A stretch of 46,491 bases of DNA from Clostridiales bacterium DTU069 (lineage in GTDB: Bacteria > Bacillota > Clostridia > DSM-8532): assembly GCA_001512485.1 (NCBI GenBank), contig LFRV01000058.1:8792-55282 (forward strand), in the 5' to 3' direction. How positions within the stretch are numbered: the stretch's first letter is position 1; each line of letters opens with the position of its first letter. The notes under the pieces were generated by a model. It was not told the origin of the DNA and searched no databases. It was given only the letters and a program-made list of their open reading frames with translations. The translations under genes were made by a program, and so were the position numbers. This document shows, in pieces, positions 40,960 to 46,491 of the stretch.

Positions 40960-41790
40960 TTAGTTCCCAGTAAGTTGTTTTCTGAATAAACTTGGGGAAA
41001 TCCCTTTTTTCTTCTTGAATATTTTTGAAAAGTGTAGCGGGTCGTCATATCCTACCGAACGCGAAATGTCGCCTATTGACAGGGAAGTGTTTTCCATTAG
41101 TTCAACAGCCCGGTCAATCCTGAACCTGATTAAAAAATCCTGGGGCGACATGTTAAGATGCTTTATGAAAACAGTATATAGGAAACTGCGGTCAATACCC
41201 AAACGGGATGCCAGATCCTGAATTGAAATTTCATTGGAATAATTCTTTGATATAAATTCAATTGCCCGTCGTATATATTTGTCGTTATTATCGGAACCGG
41301 GATGTTGAGTGTTCTCACGCCTGCCGTTATCAATTAGCAGCGACAAAAATATATACAGATACCCTAAAAGCATCAGTTCGGAAGGAATACTGATCCTTGC
41401 GCAGGATATCATGCTGTTCAGACAGTCCGAAAGTTTTTCGTCGCTGTCGTATCTAAAAATCGGACGCTCTTTTGAAAACCCGGCTTTTCTAAGATATGAT
41501 TCGGCTTTTAAACCGTGGAAGCCAACCCAGGAATATGTCCAGGGGTTATCTTTGTCGGCTGTGTATGTTACAAGCTGATCGGGAAAAATAACAAAACCGT
41601 CGCCCGCACAGAGACGGTGGGATTTGTTTTGCACAGAAAAAGTGCCCGTACCTTTTAATACATAGTGCACGATGAAGTGATCACGCACACCGGGACCCCA
41701 TGTATATCCCGGCTTGCATTTTTGTATTCCGCAGCGATATACGTTCAAGTCCGTCTGGTTATATTTGTTGAAATAATATTTTTCAAGCAT
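40960..41790 (-). CDS. AraC-family transcriptional regulator
   Basis: A 276-residue regulator. The N-terminal cupin-like sensing domain (about 1-150: HFIVHYVLKGTGTFSVQNKSHRL, GDGFVIFPDQLVTYTAD, WTYSWVGFHG) binds a small ligand, usually a sugar. The C-terminal domain has two helix-turn-helices: IQDLASRLGIDRSFLYTVFIKHLNMSPQDFLIRFRI and SIGDISRSVGYDDPLHFSKIFKKKKGISPSLFR. It is divergent from galT and separated by 122 bp that contain a widely spaced 8-bp inverted repeat. It probably activates the Leloir operon or answers to a galactoside; this is inferred from position. Confidence 0.9.
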   Translation of the reverse strand: MLEKYYFNKYNQTDLNVYRCGIQKCKPGYTWGPGVRDHFIVHYVLKGTGTFSVQNKSHRLCAGDGFVIFPDQLVTYTADKDNPWTYSWVGFHGLKAESYLRKAGFSKERPIFRYDSDEKLSDCLNSMISCARISIPSELMLLGYLYIFLSLLIDNGRRENTQHPGSDNNDKYIRRAIEFISKNYSNEISIQDLASRLGIDRSFLYTVFIKHLNMSPQDFLIRFRIDRAVELMENTSLSIGDISRSVGYDDPLHFSKIFKKKKGISPSLFRKQLTGN

Positions 41791-41812
41791 TTTTTATCCT
41801 GACAACATAATT

Positions 41813-41879
41813 CCATATTCCAAAAACATTGTACCATTTACAAAAGTAACCCACAATAATAGAATATGGTTGAAACCTT
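41813..41879. promoter_or_regulatory. Widely spaced inverted repeat in the araC-galT intergenic region
   Basis: CCATATTC (41813-41820) and GAATATGG (41872-41879) are perfect inverted copies with centres 59 bp apart. A TATAAT-like -10 for galT (TGTATAAT) follows near 41885-41895. Two-site binding with looping by the AraC-type protein is possible. Confidence 0.4.
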
Positions 41880-41912
41880 TAACACTGTATAATCTTTTGA
41901 AAGGAGACCGTT

Positions 41913-42893
41913 ATGGCTGAACTCAGATGGCATCCGTTTATCAAGGATTGGGTAATGATTGCATCGCATAGGCAGGACAGGCCTCAGATGCCTGAAGACT
42001 GGTGCCCGTTCTGTCCCGAATCCGGGAATGTTCCCGAATATGATGTTTACAAATACGACAATGATTTCCCGGCATTGTCTCAAAATCCCCCCGAACCTGA
42101 TCCGGTGGCCAACGCTTTTTTCAGGACGAGTGAAGCATATGGCAAGTGCGAGGTTATTCTGTATTCGCCGCAGCATACTGTTACGCTTCCCGAGCTCCCG
42201 GAAGAGCATGTGATTAAGCTTGTAAATTTATGGACAGAGAGGTTTATTGAACTTTCAAAAGATAAAAAAATAAGATACGTTTTTATATTTGAAAACCGCG
42301 GCGAGGTTGTAGGAGTGACAATGCCGCATCCTCACGGCCAAATATACGGTTATCCGTTTATTCCGAAAAAAATCGAGCTTGAACTCGAAGCATGCAGCGA
42401 ATACTATGAGAATAACGGCGAATGTCTTATTTGCCGTTTTCTTAAAGAAGAACAGGATTTCGGGCAGCGCGTTATTTTTGAAAACGACAGTTTTTCCGTT
42501 GTGCTCCCGTTTTTTGTCGAATATCCGTACGGTGTCTATATTATATCCAGGAATCACAAGCAAAACCTGGCTGACATGAGTGAAGCGGAAAGAAAGGACC
42601 TCGCAAAAACAATCCGCGAAACGGTTGGAATGCTTGATTCATTGTTTGACACTCAATTCCCTTACATGATGTGTATGCATCAAAACCCGGTGAATTGGCC
42701 TGATACGACAGATTATTACCATTTTCATATAGAATTTTTTCCGCCGATGAGATCAAAAGAAAAGCAAAAATTTAACGCGTCCAGTGAAACGGGAGTTTGG
42801 GCTCACTGCAACACGACTGCGCCTGAAGAAAAGGCCGTCGAGTTAAGAAACGCATATCGCAGGTTCCTGCGGAAAACGGCTGAAGAATTATAG
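41913..42893 (+). CDS. galT: Galactose-1-phosphate uridylyltransferase
   Basis: A 326-residue class I GalT. The uridylylated histidine lies in MPHPHGQIYGYPF; the N-terminal zinc cysteines are in WCPFCPESG. Other blocks are IFENRGEVVGVTMPHPHG, VVLPFFVEYPYGVYI and the C-terminal MCMHQNPVN and YHFHIEFFPP. It exchanges UMP between UDP-glucose and galactose 1-phosphate in the Leloir pathway. AAAGGAG precedes the ATG. It is the first gene of galT-galK-galE, with galK starting 11 bp after its stop. Confidence 0.96.
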   Translation: MAELRWHPFIKDWVMIASHRQDRPQMPEDWCPFCPESGNVPEYDVYKYDNDFPALSQNPPEPDPVANAFFRTSEAYGKCEVILYSPQHTVTLPELPEEHVIKLVNLWTERFIELSKDKKIRYVFIFENRGEVVGVTMPHPHGQIYGYPFIPKKIELELEACSEYYENNGECLICRFLKEEQDFGQRVIFENDSFSVVLPFFVEYPYGVYIISRNHKQNLADMSEAERKDLAKTIRETVGMLDSLFDTQFPYMMCMHQNPVNWPDTTDYYHFHIEFFPPMRSKEKQKFNASSETGVWAHCNTTAPEEKAVELRNAYRRFLRKTAEEL

Positions 42894-42904
42894 GAGGGTT
42901 TTAT

Positions 42905-44089
42905 ATGTATAGCGAGTTAATTGAAACCTTTTTATCTTACTTTGGGGGACAAAGTGACGGGATACGCATATTCAGGTCACCCGGAAGGGTAAACCTTATA
43001 GGCGAGCATACCGATTATAACGGAGGTTTTGTATTTCCTGTGGCTCTTACGATGGATACGACGGTGCTGGCGCGACCGCGTGATGACCGGCAGATAAATC
43101 TTATAGCGACCGATCTGAAGCAAATGGTCAGCGCAAACCTTGATGAACTGCACAAATGGAAGCATTTAAAATGGGGCAATTACCAGCTCGGCGTGGCCGA
43201 TGAACTTCAAAAGTCCGGCTATAAACTTTGCGGCTGCGACTTATTGTATGACGATAAAGTCCCGCTTGGAAGCGGCCTTTCTTCGTCGGCCGCCATTGAG
43301 ATCGCGACGGCCATTGCTCTTGTCGCCCTGGGAAACGCGTATCATGAAATTAAAAGAGAGATTAATATGGTCGAAATTGCTAAGATAGCACAGAAAGCCG
43401 AACATAATTATGTCGGGGTAAAGTGCGGGATAATGGATCAGTTCGCGTCTGCGATGGGAAAGAAAAATATGGCCATTTTCCTGGATTGCCGCGATCTGAC
43501 GTGGGAAATGGTGCCGCTGGACATGAAAGGTTATAAGCTTGTGATTGCGAACACAAACGTAAAAAGAAGCCTTGCTGGTGAAAAATACAATGAACGAAGA
43601 AGCGAATGCGAACACGGTCTTGAACAGTTGCGGCGTATATTTCCCAATGCGTCATATCTGAGGGATATATCTGTTGGAGATTTTATAAGGTATCGGGATC
43701 AGATATCCGGTGAAACGATAAGGAAACGCGTTGCCCATGTGGTTTATGAGAATGAAAGGGTAATTAAAGCGGTAGAGGCGTTAAAGAAAAACAGGCTGAA
43801 GGAATTTGGAGTATTAATGAATGCGTCTCATGATTCTTTAAGAGATTTATATGAGGTTACGGGCAAAGAACTTGATACGCTTGTCGAACAGTCGAGGAAA
43901 GTGGAAGGAGTGTTGGGTTCAAGAATGACCGGAGCGGGCTTCGGCGGATGTACGGTCAGCCTTGTCCGTGAAGATAAAGTCCGGGAGTTTATAGAACGTG
44001 TCGGCGGAGCATATTATAAAGAGATCGGCCATGACGCGAGTTTCTACATAACGGAAGCGGGAAACGGCGGCAGGGAAATAATATTTTAA
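42905..44089 (+). CDS. galK: Galactokinase
   Basis: A 394-residue GHMP kinase. The galactokinase signature GRVNLIGEHTDYNGGFVFPVA is near the N-terminus, ATP motif PLGSGLSSSAAIEIATA in the middle with GIMDQFASAMG, and SRMTGAGFGGCTVSL near the C-terminus. It phosphorylates galactose at C1 with ATP. The gene follows galT by 11 bp with AGGAGGG as ribosome binding site, so the two are co-transcribed. Confidence 0.96.
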   Translation: MYSELIETFLSYFGGQSDGIRIFRSPGRVNLIGEHTDYNGGFVFPVALTMDTTVLARPRDDRQINLIATDLKQMVSANLDELHKWKHLKWGNYQLGVADELQKSGYKLCGCDLLYDDKVPLGSGLSSSAAIEIATAIALVALGNAYHEIKREINMVEIAKIAQKAEHNYVGVKCGIMDQFASAMGKKNMAIFLDCRDLTWEMVPLDMKGYKLVIANTNVKRSLAGEKYNERRSECEHGLEQLRRIFPNASYLRDISVGDFIRYRDQISGETIRKRVAHVVYENERVIKAVEALKKNRLKEFGVLMNASHDSLRDLYEVTGKELDTLVEQSRKVEGVLGSRMTGAGFGGCTVSLVREDKVREFIERVGGAYYKEIGHDASFYITEAGNGGREIIF

Positions 44090-44103
44090 AGGAGGCAGAA
44101 AAA

Positions 44104-45090
44104 ATGGCTGTTTTGGTGGCAGGCGGGGCAGGATATATCGGAAGCCATACCGCGGCTGAGCTTGTTGATAACGGTGAGGAAGTTGTAGTTGTCGATAACC
44201 TTGTCAAAGGCCACAGGGAAGCTGTCGGCGAATGCAGATTTTATCACGGAGATTTAACTGACATCTGTTTTCTCGACAGTGTATTCAGTGAAAACAAAAT
44301 TGATTCGGTTATTGATTTTGCGGCAAGTTCCCTCGTTGGAGAAAGCATGTCCAAACCGCTCGACTATTATAAAAACAATCTGATATCCGTAATGAATCTG
44401 CTGGATAAAATGAAAGAATACGAGGTACCGGTTATAGTTTTCTCATCTACCGCTGCCGTATACGGCGAGCCAGAAAACATACCTATTCTTGAAACCGACA
44501 GGACGGAACCGACAAATCCGTACGGTGAAACAAAACTGGCCATTGAAAAAATGCTTAAATGGTGTGAAAAGGCATACGGGATCAAATACGCAACCCTCCG
44601 TTATTTTAATGCGGCAGGCGCGCGTATCGACGGCAGCATCGGCGAAGATCACGACCCTGAAAGCCATCTCATACCAATAATCCTTCAAGCGGCGCTTGGA
44701 AAACGGAAAGCCGTCCAAATATACGGGGATGATTATCCAACGCCGGACGGCACATGCATAAGGGACTATATCCATGTTACCGATCTTGCCGATGCGCATA
44801 TACTTGCGCTGAACGGTCTGAGGGAAGGCAGCGGCAGCGGTGTTTACAATCTCGGAAACGGTAAGGGTTTTTCGGTTAAAGAGGTTATTGACACGGCGAA
44901 AAAAGTTACGGGGCACGCGATACCCGTCGAAATAACGCAAAGGCGGAAAGGTGATCCCGCCGTGCTCGTGGCGTCGTCCGAAAAGGCCAAACGTGAACTT
45001 GGGTGGGAACCGCGCTATAATGACCTGGAAACGATTATAGAGAGCGCGTGGCGCTGGCACTCGACCCATCCGGACGGCTTTGCCGGTTAG
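44104..45090 (+). CDS. galE: UDP-glucose 4-epimerase
   Basis: A 328-residue extended SDR. NAD site GGAGYIGSHTAAELVDNG, FSSTAAVYGEPE, the active site Tyr-x3-Lys in NPYGETKLAIEKM, ATLRYFNAAGA and DGTCIRDYIHVTDLADAH. It interconverts UDP-galactose and UDP-glucose and closes the Leloir pathway. AAAGGAGG precedes the ATG, 14 bp after galK. The last 56 bp overlap the convergent nagA gene. Confidence 0.96.
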   Translation: MAVLVAGGAGYIGSHTAAELVDNGEEVVVVDNLVKGHREAVGECRFYHGDLTDICFLDSVFSENKIDSVIDFAASSLVGESMSKPLDYYKNNLISVMNLLDKMKEYEVPVIVFSSTAAVYGEPENIPILETDRTEPTNPYGETKLAIEKMLKWCEKAYGIKYATLRYFNAAGARIDGSIGEDHDPESHLIPIILQAALGKRKAVQIYGDDYPTPDGTCIRDYIHVTDLADAHILALNGLREGSGSGVYNLGNGKGFSVKEVIDTAKKVTGHAIPVEITQRRKGDPAVLVASSEKAKRELGWEPRYNDLETIIESAWRWHSTHPDGFAG

Positions 45091-46267
45091 ATTCGTATAC
45101 TATTTTCCCTTTGATGATAGTCATTTTGATATTGATATCATCGTCAAATATGATTATATCGGCGTCCTTGCCTTTATCAAGGCTGCCTTTTTTTTCATCC
45201 GCGCCGATAATTGCAGCAGGGGTGATAGTCATCATCGTTACCGCGTCTATGAGCGGTATTCCGGCCTGTTTCACAACCGTTCTGACGAGCCTGTCGGCGG
45301 TGGCCGCGCTTCCCGCCAAAGCCGTTCTGTCCATAAGCTTTGCCACTCCGCCTTCAACTATCACCTTTTGCCCGTCTTTCAGGCTTCCCAGGATACTTTC
45401 GCCTTCAGGCATACCGGCCGCCCTCATTGAATCGGTAACAAGAGCGGTCCTTGAAGGGCCTTTAATTTTATAGACGAGCTGGAGCAGGCATGGCGGCAGA
45501 TGTATGCCATCCGCAATCACTTCAACTGTCATGTCATCAATAAGGAAGGCGCTTTCGACAACGCCCGCATACTTATAGGCATTTCTCTTATGTACTGCCG
45601 ACGTGCATGAGTACAAATGGGTAACATGCGTAAATCCATGTTCATAAGCTTCCCGTACTTGCTCGTAGATAGCATCGCTGTGGGCAATGGACGGAAGTAT
45701 TCCGCGCTTTTTTATAAATTCCCCGAATTCTATGGCCCCCTCCAGTTCGGGAGCGGCGCTCCATCTGACTATATCGCCGGACAGGCTTAATATCTTCTCA
45801 TACTCCTCCTTAACGGGAGGTTTTATATACCTGGAATCCTGAGCGCCTTTCCGGGACATTGATAAGTAAGGGCCTTCGAGGTGCAGCCCAAGAAACTGCG
45901 CACCTTTATCATTTATTTCGTTGGCTTTCCTGTAAGCCTTGAATGTATTCTCAAGCTCTTCAACACTACTCGCAAGGATAGTGGGAACAAGGGATGTCGT
46001 CCCATGCTCCGCATGTTTCCCGGCTGCATTCAGGTATGCCTCGCAGGTTCCATCCATGAAATCGCTTCCCCCGCCGCCGTGCGTATGGATATCAATAAAC
46101 CCGGATGAAACATAATTGCCAGCGGCGTCGATAACCTCGCAATCTTGCTGCTCAATATTCTGCCGGCCTGTGTAGACTATGCTTCCGGTCTCATAGATCA
46201 GCGTCCCGCCTTCAATTATTCCGCAAGGGGTAATAATTCTTCCGTTGATTATTTTTACTCTGTTCAT
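45035..46267 (-). CDS. nagA: N-acetylglucosamine-6-phosphate deacetylase
   Basis: A 410-residue amidohydrolase. Metal and active-site motifs: FIDIHTHGGGGSDFMDG, HLEGPYLS, HSDA, HLYSCTSAVHKRNAY (variant of HLFNAM), and catalytic Asp in ALVTDSMRAAGMPEG; the C-terminus GSLDKGKDADIIIFDDDINI fits. It deacetylates GlcNAc-6-phosphate for amino-sugar use or wall recycling. No nagB is in the window. Start ATG 46267 (MNRVKIINGRII) is chosen on family fit with GGAAAG upstream; in-frame starts at 46279 and 46339 are possible. It is convergent with galE, overlapping by 56 bp. Confidence 0.93.
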   Translation of the reverse strand: MNRVKIINGRIITPCGIIEGGTLIYETGSIVYTGRQNIEQQDCEVIDAAGNYVSSGFIDIHTHGGGGSDFMDGTCEAYLNAAGKHAEHGTTSLVPTILASSVEELENTFKAYRKANEINDKGAQFLGLHLEGPYLSMSRKGAQDSRYIKPPVKEEYEKILSLSGDIVRWSAAPELEGAIEFGEFIKKRGILPSIAHSDAIYEQVREAYEHGFTHVTHLYSCTSAVHKRNAYKYAGVVESAFLIDDMTVEVIADGIHLPPCLLQLVYKIKGPSRTALVTDSMRAAGMPEGESILGSLKDGQKVIVEGGVAKLMDRTALAGSAATADRLVRTVVKQAGIPLIDAVTMMTITPAAIIGADEKKGSLDKGKDADIIIFDDDINIKMTIIKGKIVYESNRQSRPDGSSASATRSL

Positions 46268-46426
46268 ATTGCTTTCCATCCCCTTTTCTAACTCATGCAT
46301 ATTATTCCCGATGCGCCGTCCATGTTTATATCGTATCACTTATCTTATCGGTTATCCGTATTTTTTATGAATGGTTTTCATAACCTTACCCGCATTGACA
46401 GTGCTTTTATCTTAATTTGCTGTTAT

Positions 46427-46432
46427 ATTATA
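46427..46432 (-). promoter_or_regulatory. Possible -10 box for nagA
   Basis: TATAAT on the minus strand, with only a weak -35 (TTTCAG) 17 bp upstream, 160 bp before the nagA start. No other feature is visible between 46340 and the window end. Confidence 0.25.
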
Positions 46433-46491
46433 GAGTAAATTGCGAAGTTCTGAAATAAGCGATAATACTTAATAATAAGGATGCAGAAAAA

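Noticed and set aside
1-46491. CRISPR array, tRNA/rRNA genes, prophage or integrase-linked att site
   Set aside because: No regularly spaced repeats, no tRNA cloverleaf or rRNA-like stretch, and no integrase, transposase or phage structural gene was found in reading both strands.

Overview
The window reads as a chromosomal segment of a low-to-moderate GC, anaerobic, spore-former-type Firmicute (class Clostridia). This rests on strong AGGAGG-like ribosome binding sites, several TTG/GTG starts, AddA/AddB instead of RecBCD, Rex, a YabE-like G5/3D protein next to rsmA, PrsW, and consensus sigma-A promoters with 17-bp spacers. No rRNA, tRNA, CRISPR array, prophage or intact transposase was seen.

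Layout. 1-3.4 kb: CapA-like protein and a PhoP/PhoR-like two-component system whose promoter carries a TTAACT tandem repeat. 3.4-8.4 kb: plsX, then a damage-repair group: isoaspartyl methyltransferase (pcm), AlkA-type glycosylase, PrsW protease, a fused hypoxanthine-DNA glycosylase/O6-alkylguanine methyltransferase, and a TIGR03915-type DNA metabolism protein. 8.5-13.4 kb: hisF, rex (with a probable Rex site), ispF, a MarR/MATE divergent pair with a perfect operator palindrome, and a MetH-reactivation-domain protein. 13.4-21.5 kb: a 0.45-kb non-coding repeat element, then addB-addA.

21.5-32.6 kb is an accessory carbohydrate locus. It holds a GH51 arabinofuranosidase, a ruined sugar-binding lipoprotein fused by deletion to the C-terminal part of a fucose/arabinose-isomerase-like protein, two paralogous LacI regulators flanking a frameshifted LctP-type permease, and a minus-strand operon dhaK(frameshifted)-dhaL-rpiB-tpiA. 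The TpiA and RpiB homologues are divergent in ways that fit four-carbon (tetrulose phosphate) substrates, as in the LerK/LerI/DerI L-erythrulose route. The GH51 gene and the dhaK operon have near-identical promoter architecture (TTGACA, 17 bp, -10, then a TGTGC..GCACA palindrome just downstream of the start), so they probably form one LacI regulon. Four genes in this locus are disrupted, while I saw no disruption elsewhere in the window.

32.6-41 kb: a PHP phosphoesterase/Sir2 operon behind a structured leader, a GT-C-like membrane protein, a nitroreductase, lspA, a short MITE-like repeat, a second structured leader in front of the G5/3D protein, rsmA, and an uncharacterised clostridial protein. 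41-46.3 kb: a divergent AraC regulator and the Leloir operon galT-galK-galE, with convergent nagA overlapping the end of galE.

Most promising leads: the glycosylase-Ogt fusion coupled to TIGR03915 without its usual radical-SAM partner; the shared operator joining GH51 to a tetrulose-phosphate pathway whose isomerases have changed active sites; two unrecognised structured 5' leaders; and a dispersed repeat family around a TTGTACAA core.
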